Shown here: in pieces, positions 44,295 through 53,375 of the stretch | How the letters are laid out: the number at the start of each line of letters is the position of its first letter | How positions within the stretch are numbered: the first letter of the stretch is position 1 | Assembly: GCA_965660145.1 (NCBI GenBank) | Contig: CBFHYX010000012.1 | Location: 1-64,000, forward strand | From: JABURQ01 sp029243145 | GTDB taxonomy: Bacteria; Planctomycetota; Planctomycetia; Planctomycetales; Planctomycetaceae | DNA: 64,000 nucleotides | Reading direction: 5' to 3' | The notes under the pieces: generated by a model | The model's input: only the letters and a program-made list of their open reading frames with translations | Database searches by the model: none | Told to the model about the DNA's origin: nothing | Made by a program: the position numbers and the translations under genes

Positions 44295-45413
44295 TCAAAC
44301 TGATTCATCAATCTGATTGTCGTCTTCGCTCAGGAAGAGCGTCTGCTGGGGAAGATTGAAGGTGTGGACTTTCAGTCGCCGGCCAGCTTGTGGCGGAGGG
44401 ACTAACATCACTCCAATCTCAGGATGAGTATCGCAATATTCACCGGTTTTTTCGAGTCCCATCACAAAAAACGCTGTGGAAAGTGCATCAGCTTCGGCAG
44501 CCGTAGGTGCGAGAACCGTTACAGACAGTACATTTTCAGCCGGCAGACCGGTTCTGGGATCGAGAAGATGGCCGTATCGCTTGCCTTGGTGACGGAAAAA
44601 TTGAATCCCGGCTCCCGATGTCGACATGCCCTGATTTCTCAGCATCAAAGTCGCCAAGCGTTCATTTGGGAACAGCGGATTTCGGACTCCCACCGGCCAT
44701 CCACCTGATTGATGATGCTGGCCCGCTGCAAACAGACTGCTTTTTCCACCATGCATCAGCCAGTTTGTCTGCGATCTGGTTTTGAGTTGATGACCGAGAC
44801 AATCGATCGCATATCCCTTGCCGATTCCTCCCAGGTTTAACTCCAAACCATCAACGCCGTAACTCAATGTCTTCGTTGATTCGTCCAGCAAAAGATGTTG
44901 ATACCCACATTTTCGTAGAGTGGACTCAATCTGTTCGACGGTTGGAATTTCTCCCTCCTGACGGGCAGACTTCCACAAGTCAATCAACGGCCCGGAGGTT
45001 GGGTCATACGCCCCGTGTGTCTGTTCTGCAATTTGTATGGAGAGTTGAATCACTTCATGAAGTCGCGGTGAAACTGCCTGACTTGCTCCCGACTTGGCAA
45101 GCTGATTGAGCAGATAAAGTTCACCATCTGACTTGTAGACCGTCATCTCCTGTTCGAGTTGATGGATCTCTTGCAGCACATCTGACGCCACGAGCACTTG
45201 GTCGGCAGGACCGGGATTCATCATGATGACGAAATCGGCAGCCATTGCCGTGGTCCCAAGTCTCACACTGGGTCCAGCCGACGGGGGCAGATCACAAACA
45301 GCATCGGCAATGGTGTCGGCGATTTGATCACCGACCCATTCGACTTCTTTGCGAACAGCACGCCCCGTGAGAAACTCTCTACGGCTTCCGGTGGGTCGGC
45401 TGTCGTCTGTCAT
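44295..45413 (-). CDS. apbE: FAD:protein FMN transferase (ApbE family)
   Basis: 372 residues. ApbE transfers FMN from FAD to a Thr or Ser of target proteins such as NqrB/NqrC or RnfG, using Mg2+. Seen: TTAMAADFVIMM at the start of the fold, YDPTSGPLIDLW, ELNLGGIGKGYAID, SLFAAGQH, the metal-binding GHLLDPRTGLP, and TAAEADALSTAFFVMG. The head begins SRREFLTG, which recalls a Tat motif, but no hydrophobic stretch follows, so export is not supported. No Nqr or Rnf gene is in the window. It may flavinylate a target elsewhere or the neighbouring DoxX-like complex. Confidence 0.87.
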   Translation of the reverse strand: MTDDSRPTGSRREFLTGRAVRKEVEWVGDQIADTIADAVCDLPPSAGPSVRLGTTAMAADFVIMMNPGPADQVLVASDVLQEIHQLEQEMTVYKSDGELYLLNQLAKSGASQAVSPRLHEVIQLSIQIAEQTHGAYDPTSGPLIDLWKSARQEGEIPTVEQIESTLRKCGYQHLLLDESTKTLSYGVDGLELNLGGIGKGYAIDCLGHQLKTRSQTNWLMHGGKSSLFAAGQHHQSGGWPVGVRNPLFPNERLATLMLRNQGMSTSGAGIQFFRHQGKRYGHLLDPRTGLPAENVLSVTVLAPTAAEADALSTAFFVMGLEKTGEYCDTHPEIGVMLVPPPQAGRRLKVHTFNLPQQTLFLSEDDNQIDESV

Positions 45414-45446
45414 GTGAATTCTCGCGACATAAAGGACGCGATGATG

Positions 45447-46040
45447 TTAGCTGGCGAAATTATTGAGATAAGGAATTTTACCAGCGGTCTGCTTGATATC
45501 ATCCTGCTTTTCGAGCAGAAGTCCCAGAAAGTCCCAACGGCCACTGGTCAGAGAGTTTCTGGCAGACTCGGCAATTTGACAATCGTATTGTTTGTCCCCC
45601 ACGGTGACTTTCAGCGTTTCAATATCAACAGAAACTGCGACTTTGGGGTCTGCCTGCACGGATGCAGACATTTCTTTCAAGTCATCGCGTGTGCATGTCA
45701 CGGCGGGGATTCCTAATGACGTGCAGTTGCCGAAGAAGATCTCGGCAAACGACTCCGCAACGACGGCTTGAATTCCCCAACGCATCAAAGCCTGCGGGGC
45801 ATGTTCGCGAGACGAGCCACAACCAAAATTACGTCCAGAAATCAGAACCTGACTGTCCTGGAACTGTTCCTGATCGAACGGATGGCTGGGATCCTGCTTA
45901 CGATCATCCTCGAAGGCATGTTCGCCGAGCCCGTCAAATGTGACGCAGCGAAGGTATCGTGCCGGGATGATTCGATCCGTATCGATATCATCGAGAAACA
46001 GGGGAATAGCCGTGCCGGAGATTTGTTTGATTTCGTTCAT
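45447..46040 (-). CDS. leuD: 3-isopropylmalate dehydratase small subunit
   Basis: 197 residues. Small (swivel) subunit of isopropylmalate isomerase, which turns 2-isopropylmalate into 3-isopropylmalate in leucine synthesis together with LeuC. Seen: DDIDTDRIIPARYL at residues about 18-31, GRNFGCGSSREHAPQAL (substrate-binding GSSRE), and AESFAEIFFGNC. It lies 54 bases after leuC on the same strand, so the two subunits are made together. Confidence 0.93.
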   Translation of the reverse strand: MNEIKQISGTAIPLFLDDIDTDRIIPARYLRCVTFDGLGEHAFEDDRKQDPSHPFDQEQFQDSQVLISGRNFGCGSSREHAPQALMRWGIQAVVAESFAEIFFGNCTSLGIPAVTCTRDDLKEMSASVQADPKVAVSVDIETLKVTVGDKQYDCQIAESARNSLTSGRWDFLGLLLEKQDDIKQTAGKIPYLNNFAS

Positions 46041-46094
46041 GGTTGATAGTTTTTATGGTGTTTGATTGGTCGTTTTGTAGAGGTTTTTGATCTT

Positions 46095-47516
46095 TTAGAC
46101 GCCCGCAGGTTCCAACATCTCACGAACGTCGGTCACACATCCGTGAATCGCTGCGGCGGTGACCATTGCGGGAGACATCAACAAGGTTCGACCTGTCGGG
46201 CTTCCCTGTCTTCCTTTGAAATTGCGGTTACTCGACGAGGCACAGATTTCACGTCCTTGCAACTTATCGGGGTTCATCGCCAAACACATGGAGCAGCCCG
46301 CTTCTCGCCATTCGAACCCGGCTTCTTCGAAGATTTTGTCGAGTCCTTCTTCCATCGCTTGTTTGCGGACAAGTTGTGAACCGGGGACGACAATCGCTTT
46401 GACATTGTCGGCGACGTGACGACCTTTAGCGATCTCGGCCGCTTGACGAAGGTCGGAAATACGACCATTCGTGCAGGAACCGATGAAGGCAACGTCGATT
46501 TTCTGGCCTTTGATCCCTGTACCCGATGTGAGATCCATAAACGCCAACGCTTCTGCGATGCCGACTTGTTCTGTCTCGTCGAATTGTTCGGGAGACGGGA
46601 TATTTTCGCTGATTCCGACGGACTGAGCCGGGTTGATTCCCCAAGTGACGGTGGGTTCGATATCTGCCGCAGCGAACTCGACCACATCATCGAATTTAGA
46701 ATCTGGTGTTGAAGCGAGGCTCAGCCACCACTCGGCAGCCTTATCAAACTCGTCTGCTTTGGGAGCGAAGGGCCGCCCTTGCAGATAGTCGACGGTTTTC
46801 TGGTCAGGATTGATGTAACCGCAGCGAGCTCCACCCTCGATGGACATGTTGCAAACGGTCATCCGTTCTTCCATCGTCATGCGATCAAAGACTTCACCCG
46901 CGTATTCGTAGGCATAGCCGACGCCTCCTTGCACTCCGAGTTTACGAATGATGTGAAGAATGACATCTTTGGCGAAGACGCCCGGTTTTAATTCACCGTT
47001 GACGACCACTCGCCGCACCTTGGGACGATTCAGATACATGGTTTGAGTGGCCAGCACTTGTGCCACGTTACTTGTGCCAATTCCAATCGCGATACTTCCG
47101 AAGGCACCATGAGTTGACGTATGGCTGTCACCACAGACGATCGTCATACCGGGTTGTGTGAGTCCCTGTTCAGGACCAACCACATGGACAATCCCTTGAC
47201 GTTCATCGTCGATATCCAGCAGAGTGACACCAAACTCGTCACAATTCTTTTCGATAGCCGACATCATGCCTTCGGCTAATGTGTCGACAAAAGGTCTCGA
47301 CTGACTCGTCGTGGGTACAATGTGATCGACCGTCGCAATGGTTCGATCCGGGTACATGACGGGAAGATTACGTCCTCGCAGTATTTCAAAGGCCTGCGGG
47401 CTCGTCACTTCGTGGATCATATGCAAGCCGATGAACAACTGTGTCTGCCCGTTTGGCAGTTCACTGACGGTATGCAAGTCCCAGACTTTGTTGAAAAGAT
47501 TCCGTGTATCGCTCAT
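46095..47516 (-). CDS. leuC: 3-isopropylmalate dehydratase large subunit
   Basis: 473 residues from ATG 47516 (a further in-frame TTG at 47537 is less likely). Carries the 4Fe-4S cluster of the enzyme. The cluster Cys residues are in FIGSCTNGR and GCSMCLAMNPD. Other aconitase-family marks are GLTQPGMTIVCGDSHTSTHG and RNFKGRQG. With LeuD it forms isopropylmalate isomerase. No other leucine gene is in the window. The divergent ffh gene is separated by 369 bases. Confidence 0.95.
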   Translation of the reverse strand: MSDTRNLFNKVWDLHTVSELPNGQTQLFIGLHMIHEVTSPQAFEILRGRNLPVMYPDRTIATVDHIVPTTSQSRPFVDTLAEGMMSAIEKNCDEFGVTLLDIDDERQGIVHVVGPEQGLTQPGMTIVCGDSHTSTHGAFGSIAIGIGTSNVAQVLATQTMYLNRPKVRRVVVNGELKPGVFAKDVILHIIRKLGVQGGVGYAYEYAGEVFDRMTMEERMTVCNMSIEGGARCGYINPDQKTVDYLQGRPFAPKADEFDKAAEWWLSLASTPDSKFDDVVEFAAADIEPTVTWGINPAQSVGISENIPSPEQFDETEQVGIAEALAFMDLTSGTGIKGQKIDVAFIGSCTNGRISDLRQAAEIAKGRHVADNVKAIVVPGSQLVRKQAMEEGLDKIFEEAGFEWREAGCSMCLAMNPDKLQGREICASSSNRNFKGRQGSPTGRTLLMSPAMVTAAAIHGCVTDVREMLEPAGV

Positions 47517-47885
47517 GATCGTCGTCAAAACTTCCAAAAACAGATAAAATGGTCATCGGAAAAGTCAGACAGCAGGCGCTCAAATAAGGCTCACTGAATA
47601 TTTTCCGGGGAGTCCCTCAGTGTATACCAATCTTCGGGAAAAATGCGAGTCATCTGCTGACCAGAGAACATTGAAGTTGTCACGGGCGCGCGAATCCTGT
47701 TGAATCTGGCCATTTATCTGTAAAGATGTTCGCTGATTTCTGGTAGGGCCTGTCGGTTGTCAATACGTTTACGGTTTTCTATACTCGACGATTCGACCCA
47801 AGACTACTGATTCCATTGCTTTGGGGCGTCTTTGATCAAATCGCTTAAAACAGGTCCGCGCGAACTATAAATACCTCGGCTATCA
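47517..47885. other. 369-base gap between divergent leuC and ffh
   Basis: No gene is supported. It contains a good plus-strand promoter (47757-47785) for ffh about 100 bases before the ATG, and should also contain the leuC promoter, which I could not place. No leucine-rich leader peptide or other attenuator was recognised in front of leuC. Confidence 0.5.
47757..47785 (+). promoter_or_regulatory. Sigma-70-type promoter for ffh
   Basis: TTGTCA and TATACT are separated by exactly 17 bases. Both hexamers match the consensus at five of six positions. The position, about 100 bases before the ffh ATG with no gene between, fits a promoter for the ffh-rpsP-trmD-rplS block. Confidence 0.65.
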
Positions 47886-49370
47886 ATGTTTGAAGGCATT
47901 ACCGAAAATCTAGGCACTGCACTGTCCGCCTTTCGTCGTCAGGGAAAACTGACCGAGGGCAATATCCGGGACGGCATGCGCGAAGTTCGCCAAGCGTTGC
48001 TGGAAGCCGATGTCAATTATGAGGTCGTTCAGGACTTCATGAAACGTGTTACCGAAGAAGCCGTTGGCGAACGGGTTCTGAAGTCATTACGACCGGAAGA
48101 GCAGATTGTCGGCGTTGTTAATGAAGCCCTCGTCGATTTCATGGGGCCGGTTGACCACTCTTTGAACATCCGACGCGATGGCGTCTCAGTGATAATGATG
48201 TGTGGTCTACAAGGATCAGGGAAGACGACCACGTGCGGCAAATTGGCCCGCATGTTGAAAGAACAGGGACACCATCCTCTGTTGGTTGCTGCCGACCTTC
48301 AACGTCCTGCCGCGGTTGATCAATTGAAAGTGATCGGCGAGCAGATTGGCGTGGATGTTTACAGCGAACCCATCGAAAGCTCGACTCCTATCAAAGTCTG
48401 TTACAACGCAGTGAAGCAGGCGCGTAAAAAGAATGATCACGATGTTGTCATTCTCGATACCGCCGGTCGACTACACGTTGATGACGAGTTGATGGCAGAG
48501 CTTAAGCAAATCGACAACAAATGCACGCCCGATCAAGCACTCCTCGTTTGCGACTCGATGACGGGGCAAGATGCTGTCAATTCCGCGAAGTCGTTTAATG
48601 ACGAGCTCGAACTCGATGGCGTCATTTTAACCAAGCTGGATGGAGATACACGCGGTGGTGCCGCAATTTCTGTCAAAGCAGTTACCGGCGTGCCGATCAA
48701 GTTTATCGGTGTTGGCGAACAGCTCGACAAGCTGGAACCGTTTCATCCCGACCGGATGGCCGGACGAATTCTGGGCATGGGTGACGTTCTGTCACTCGTC
48801 GAAAAAGCCCATGAACAGTTCGACGCCGATGAGATGGAGAAACAGCAGGAAAAAATGCGGAAGGGGAAATTTACCCTCGAAGACTTCCGTGATCAGATGA
48901 AACAGATTAAAAAGCTGGGCTCCATGAAGGATATCATGAAAATGATTCCCGGCATGGGAGGGATGCTGGACCAAAACCCGGACATCGATGCCGAGGGAGA
49001 CATGTCTCGGATCGAAGGCATCATTAACGGAATGACGCCGGATGAACGGAATAATCCCGAACTGATCGACCGTTCGCGACGCAACCGCATCGCTCAGGGG
49101 TCGGGAGTTGACCCTTCTGATGTCAATAAGTTATTAAAAGACTTCGGCAGCATGGCCGGTGTGATGAAAAACATGGCCGGCATGGGAATGCGAGGCCGAA
49201 TGCAGATGATGAAACAGATGACGGATGGAGGCCTTTTTAACGAAGGCGCGTCCATCGCCGAACAGAAGCAGCGATCCAAACGTGGACCGCAAGACAAGCT
49301 GAAAATGCGGGAAGACAAGAAGAAGAAACGAAAAGACGCCCGCAAACAACGTAAGAAAAACAGACGCTGA
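47886..49370 (+). CDS. ffh: Signal recognition particle protein Ffh
   Basis: 494 residues. GTPase that binds signal sequences of nascent membrane proteins with SRP RNA and docks to FtsY. N-domain about 1-90; G-domain has GLQGSGKTTTCGKLA (P-loop), DLQRPAAV, LDTAGRLH, TKLDGDTRGGA and GVGEQLDKLEPF; the Met-rich M-domain (about 300-470) has IPGMGG and GSGVDPSDVNKLLKDF (RNA-binding SGS-type helix). A very basic tail ends the protein (KKKRKDARKQRKKNRR). First gene of a conserved block with rpsP, trmD and rplS. Confidence 0.97.
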   Translation: MFEGITENLGTALSAFRRQGKLTEGNIRDGMREVRQALLEADVNYEVVQDFMKRVTEEAVGERVLKSLRPEEQIVGVVNEALVDFMGPVDHSLNIRRDGVSVIMMCGLQGSGKTTTCGKLARMLKEQGHHPLLVAADLQRPAAVDQLKVIGEQIGVDVYSEPIESSTPIKVCYNAVKQARKKNDHDVVILDTAGRLHVDDELMAELKQIDNKCTPDQALLVCDSMTGQDAVNSAKSFNDELELDGVILTKLDGDTRGGAAISVKAVTGVPIKFIGVGEQLDKLEPFHPDRMAGRILGMGDVLSLVEKAHEQFDADEMEKQQEKMRKGKFTLEDFRDQMKQIKKLGSMKDIMKMIPGMGGMLDQNPDIDAEGDMSRIEGIINGMTPDERNNPELIDRSRRNRIAQGSGVDPSDVNKLLKDFGSMAGVMKNMAGMGMRGRMQMMKQMTDGGLFNEGASIAEQKQRSKRGPQDKLKMREDKKKKRKDARKQRKKNRR

Positions 49371-49451
49371 GTTCGGCACACCGGGTCGAGTCGGCATTTT
49401 GATCAACGGCTTTCGCAACAGAAAAGCCAAATTTACTGAAGAGGAGATAAC

Positions 49452-49859
49452 GTGGCAGTTCGGATTCGTATGAAGAGAATGGGACGAAAGCATCGCCCCT
49501 TTTACCGTATTTGTGTGATGGATTCTCGCAAGCCACGTGATGGCAAAGCGATTGAGGAAGTCGGAACTTATGATACGTCTGTAGTCGAGAAGTCGCAGCG
49601 CGTGACTTTGAACCTAGAACGGATCGACTATTGGATGTCGGTCGGAGCTCAACCGAGCGAAAACGTCAAGACCCTCATCAAGAAGGTCAAGACCAACAAG
49701 TTCGGTGAGACCAAGCAACCACCAAAAATGCAGGCTCCCAAACAACCGGAACCTGAAGCTCCTCCCGAAGAAGAGTCAGCCGAAGCCCCCGCCGATGTGG
49801 AACCCAGCGCTGACGCTCCTGCGGAAGAAGCCCCCAAAGCCGAAGAATCGGCTGAGTAA
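49452..49859 (+). CDS. rpsP: 30S ribosomal protein S16 with acidic C-terminal extension
   Basis: 135 residues from GTG 49452, with GAGGAG about 5 bases upstream. The first 80 residues are normal S16 (VRIRMKRMGRKHRPFYRI, MDSRKPRDGKAIEEVGTYD, RIDYWMSVGAQPSENV). The last 50 residues are an added Pro/Glu/Ala tail (QPEPEAPPEEESAEAPAD) not found in E. coli S16, probably unfolded and on the ribosome surface. trmD follows after 54 bases, as in many bacteria. Confidence 0.95.
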   Translation: MAVRIRMKRMGRKHRPFYRICVMDSRKPRDGKAIEEVGTYDTSVVEKSQRVTLNLERIDYWMSVGAQPSENVKTLIKKVKTNKFGETKQPPKMQAPKQPEPEAPPEEESAEAPADVEPSADAPAEEAPKAEESAE

Positions 49860-49913
49860 TCAGTTGGGAACTTCCGATCATCATTTGATGTCGGAACGGA
49901 CGGAGATCACGCC

Positions 49914-50618
49914 ATGCGTTTTGATGTCCTGACACTTTTTCCTCGGTTGTTTGATAGTTACCTTGACCAAAGTCTGCTCAAAAAGGCAATTGATGCGGAT
50001 TTGGTTGATGTGAACTTGTGGGACTTTCGTGAGTGGACGAGCGACAAACACCGATCGGTCGATGACAAACCGTTTGGTGGTGGTCCGGGAATGCTCATCG
50101 CCTGCGATCCGGTGTATCAATGCGTTGAGCATGTTCAGGCACAGTCCAAAGAGCCAGCACAATTAATCATGCTGACTCCACAGGGACGTCCGCTCGATCA
50201 GAATCTGGTGGAAGAATTGGCGGAAAAGCCTCGTTTGATCATGCTGTGTGGTCGATATGAGGGGTTTGATGATCGAATTCGCCAGGGATTAAAGCCCTTG
50301 GAAATTTCAGCGGGCGACTTCATCTGTAACGGAGGTGAAGTACCAGCCATGATGTTGATTGACACTGTGATCCGACTGATTCCGGGAGTTCTCGGAGACG
50401 AAACGAGTCATAAATATGACTCATTTTCTCAGTCAGGACTACTGGAGTATCCTCAATTCACACGTCCACGTGAATTTCGGGGGATGGAAGTTCCTGAGGT
50501 GTTACTTTCCGGTGATCACGGAAAAATCGAAGACTGGCGGAAGGAACAATCCCTCAAGCGAACTCGAGAACTTCGAGCAGACTTACTGGAAGAAGAGAAA
50601 ACCGCCGAAAAATCGTAA
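49914..50618 (+). CDS. trmD: tRNA (guanine-37-N1)-methyltransferase
   Basis: 234 residues. Methylates G37 next to the anticodon of some tRNAs using SAM and prevents +1 frameshifting. SPOUT trefoil-knot elements are visible: DKPFGGGPGM, LCGRYEGFDDR, the knot SAGDFICNGGEVPAM, and RLIPGVLGD with the catalytic Asp nearby (DETSHKYDSF). The C-terminal helical domain completes the dimer interface. Placed between rpsP and rplS, the standard order. Confidence 0.96.
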   Translation: MRFDVLTLFPRLFDSYLDQSLLKKAIDADLVDVNLWDFREWTSDKHRSVDDKPFGGGPGMLIACDPVYQCVEHVQAQSKEPAQLIMLTPQGRPLDQNLVEELAEKPRLIMLCGRYEGFDDRIRQGLKPLEISAGDFICNGGEVPAMMLIDTVIRLIPGVLGDETSHKYDSFSQSGLLEYPQFTRPREFRGMEVPEVLLSGDHGKIEDWRKEQSLKRTRELRADLLEEEKTAEKS

Positions 50619-50716
50619 CTTCCGACCGTTTTTCATACATGTGAAGAGTTGACGTTCTCTCCAAATCTGCCATACTTGCAATCTTGACGCAAACTTTGAG
50701 ACCCCAGAGGCTTACC

Positions 50717-51085
50717 ATGAATCAAACAGAAATTCTCGATCTTGTCGCACAATCCAGTTTGCGCGAAACCAAACATGAATTTGAAGTGGGTGATACAGTT
50801 GATGTTCACACACTGATTCAGGAAGGCAATAAAGAACGCCTCCAGGTGTTCTCGGGTGTCATCATCGCCATGCGTGGTGAAGGAATCAATGAGAACTTCA
50901 CGGTACGTCGAATTGTTGCCGGTGAAGGTGTGGAAAAAGTATTTCCGATTCACTCTCCCAAAGTGTCTACCATCGATATTAAGCGTCACGGACGTGTCCG
51001 TCGTGCAAAACTCTATTATCTTCGAGATCGTGTTGGTAAAGCGACCCGCCTCACAGAGCGTCGCGCAAAGATCAAAGACAACTAA
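50717..51085 (+). CDS. rplS: 50S ribosomal protein L19
   Basis: 122 residues from ATG 50717, which has AGAGG 6 bases upstream. L19 lies at the interface of the two ribosomal subunits. Family marks: FEVGDTVDVHTLIQEGNKER, FSGVIIAMRGEGINENFTVRRI, GEGVEKVFPIHSPKV and AKLYYLRDRVGKATRLTER. Follows trmD by 98 bases and precedes yraN by 63. Confidence 0.96.
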   Translation: MNQTEILDLVAQSSLRETKHEFEVGDTVDVHTLIQEGNKERLQVFSGVIIAMRGEGINENFTVRRIVAGEGVEKVFPIHSPKVSTIDIKRHGRVRRAKLYYLRDRVGKATRLTERRAKIKDN

Positions 51086-51148
51086 TTTCCAAACGAGTGG
51101 ATTTTGTCTCCACTTCATCTTCTCCCCATCAATACGGGAGAGACGCAA

Positions 51149-51520
51149 ATGTCTGGCTGGCTGAATCGTCTTTTCGGCTCTGCTGGAGAGAAAGCTGCTA
51201 TTCGCTATTTAAAGCAGCAAGGATTTCGTATCGTCTCCCGGAATTATGAGAACCGAGCCGGAGAAATTGATGTCATTGCTCTCGACGGTCAAACGATTGT
51301 TTTTGTCGAAGTAAAGACTCGTCGAAACGATTCCAAAGGCCATCCACTGGATGCCGTCGATCACACGAAGCAACAACAAATCCTCCGTGCGGCTCAAGTG
51401 TATCTCAAAGAACGAGATCTCTTTCAGCAGTCTGTCAGGTATGACGTGATTGGTCTTCTCTGGCCAGAGAATGACAAAACGCCTCAGATCGAGCATATCA
51501 GGTCGGCGTTTCCCGACTGA
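51149..51520 (+). CDS. YraN/UPF0102 family nuclease-like protein
   Basis: 123 residues from ATG 51149, with GGGAG 8 bases upstream. Restriction-endonuclease-like fold: GEKAAIRYLKQQGFRIVSRNY, then the PD-(D/E)xK-type core EIDVIALDGQTIVFVEVKTRR, with Glu, Asp and the ExK residues in place. UPF0102/YraN proteins are often encoded next to ribosomal or rnh genes and may process branched DNA; the true role is unsettled. Last gene of the ffh-rplS block. The Hsp70 gene begins 103 bases downstream. Confidence 0.85.
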   Translation: MSGWLNRLFGSAGEKAAIRYLKQQGFRIVSRNYENRAGEIDVIALDGQTIVFVEVKTRRNDSKGHPLDAVDHTKQQQILRAAQVYLKERDLFQQSVRYDVIGLLWPENDKTPQIEHIRSAFPD

Positions 51521-51623
51521 GTTGATCGAGATATTTGTGGCGATGCGGCGGGAAATCGTTCCGATCTGCGCGTCCGCAAATTAGCTTGGAAGAGCTATTC
51601 TCATTTCTCAAGGATCAGTTTCA

Positions 51624-53375
51624 ATGATTGTCGGCATCGATCTGGGAACGACACATTCATTGGTCGCCTGTTTGAATGAAGACGGACCAAAGCTGATCCC
51701 CAACGCGCTGGGTGAGACTCTCACTCCCTCCGTGATCGGATTGGACGAACAGGGGGAATTATTGGTCGGTCGTATCGCCCAGGAATACATGGTCACTACA
51801 CCACATCGCTGCGTTGCGATGTTCAAACGACAGATGGGAACCGAATGGAAATGGAGCGTTGATCAAACCGTTTTCACGGCTGTTGAACTTTCAGCGATCA
51901 TCTTGAAAACCCTGAAGGCAGAAGCCGAAATTTACTTGGGCGAAACGGTCACCGACGCCGTCATCACAGTGCCCGCATATTTCAACGAGCATCAACGAAC
52001 TGATACCATTCGCGCGGGAGAAATTGCCGGGCTTAAAGTCACCCGTATCGTGAACGAGCCAACGGCCGCCGCTCTTGCCTATGGTCTGCAAGAACAGGAT
52101 CAAGAACGAATTCTATTGGTCTACGATCTTGGAGGAGGCACATTTGATGTTTCGATTGTCGATCAATTGGATGACGCTCTTGAAATTCGATCTTCTGCCG
52201 GCGAAACGTTTCTTGGAGGCGAAGACTTCACCTCGACTCTTGCATCGAGAGTTTTGGAATCCCAGGGAATGATCTATGAACATGTGGAAATGAAAGAGCC
52301 AAAACGTCTTTCGCGTTTGCGAAGAGAGTGTGAGATCGCGAAAAGACAACTCAGTTCCAACTGTTCATTCACGGTGCGTATTCCCAACGAAGAGGGCGAG
52401 ATTACTGAGAAAACTCCAAAAGTTGAGATCACTCAGGAGCAATTCGCAAAGTGGACATCTCATCTACTCGGAAGAGCCGAACTTCCTTTGCGGAAAGCAC
52501 TGGGAGACGCGGGTCTGAAGCGTGGTGATATCGACGAAGTGATTCTCGTGGGTGGAGCAACGAAGATGCCCACGGTGGTCTCACGAATCGTGGAGATATT
52601 CGGAAAAGAGCCGCTACGTCGGATCAATCCCGACTAAGTGGTCGCATTAGGAGCAGCCGTACAAGCGGGCCTGATTGATCGACACGTATCGGTGGATGAT
52701 ATGGTCGTCACAGATGTCGCACCGTTTACGCTGAGAGTCGAGAAGACTCGTGAACTGGCGGGAGATTATCATGCTGGCTATTTCATGCCGATCATCAATC
52801 GCAACACAACGATTCCCGTCAGCCGTGCTCAGTCGGTCGAGACATTGCACCCGAATCAAACAGAAGTGAAAGTGGCTATCTATCAGGGGGAGAATCGTAA
52901 GACAGATCAGAATCTGTTTCTGGGAGAATTCAAAGTTAAAAACATCCCCCGTGGACCGGTTGGCCAAGAGGTCGAAATCAGATTCACGTACGATCTGAAT
53001 GGAGTCCTTGAAGTCGAAGCAATGGTGCTGGAAACCAAACAGAAGTTTCAACATGTCGTCACACGCTATGCACGGGGAATGAATTAACAACAGGTCAACC
53101 AAGCGATTCAGGCCATGGCCGAACTCAAAACTCACCCGCGTGAAGAAAGTCTGAATCGATTTCTCTTGAAACGCTCCGAACGACTCTACAGTGAGTTACC
53201 GCTCATCGAGAGAGAGCATCTCGACATCATCCTGAGAGGGTTTGAAGAGGCACTCGAAATCCAAAACGACGAACTCATTGCACGCCACAGATCAGTTTTA
53301 CAAGAATACGTGGATCGTTTTGATTTTCAGGACGGGGAAGACGACTCCCAGCCGGAGCAGTCCGATGAGTGGTGA
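51624..53375 (+). pseudogene. hscC: HscC-type Hsp70 chaperone, full-length frame broken by two in-frame TAA codons
   Basis: From ATG 51624 (AAGGA upstream) to TGA 53375 the frame holds 584 codons, the size of an HscC-like Hsp70, with no frameshift. Nucleotide-binding domain: GIDLGTTHSLVA, NEPTAAALAYG, YDLGGGTFDVS, VILVGGATKMP. TAA at 52635-52637 falls in INPD-stop-VVALGAA, where the family has Glu; TAA at 53085-53087 falls in RGMN-stop-QQVNQAI, also a Glu-like place. Each differs from GAA by one base. The substrate-binding half (VTDVAPFTLRV, NTTIPVSRAQS) and helical tail (LKTHPREESLNRF) are well kept. As written it yields three pieces (337 residues; 149 from GTG 52638; 86 from ATG 53115). The next gene overlaps its end by 11 bases. 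Recent pseudogene, sequence error and stop read-through all remain possible. Confidence 0.8.

Noticed and set aside
45350..45413. Tat signal on the ApbE protein (SRREFLTG)
   Set aside because: No hydrophobic stretch follows the twin arginines; the next residues are charged.
47744..47767. GTAGGGCC sequence before ffh as another palindrome copy
   Set aside because: The bases after GTAG do not form a 7-3-7 stem, so it does not fit the family.
52635..53087. Genome-wide reassignment of TAA to Glu
   Set aside because: Several clearly complete genes here end in TAA (for example panB and rplS), so TAA is a working stop codon.
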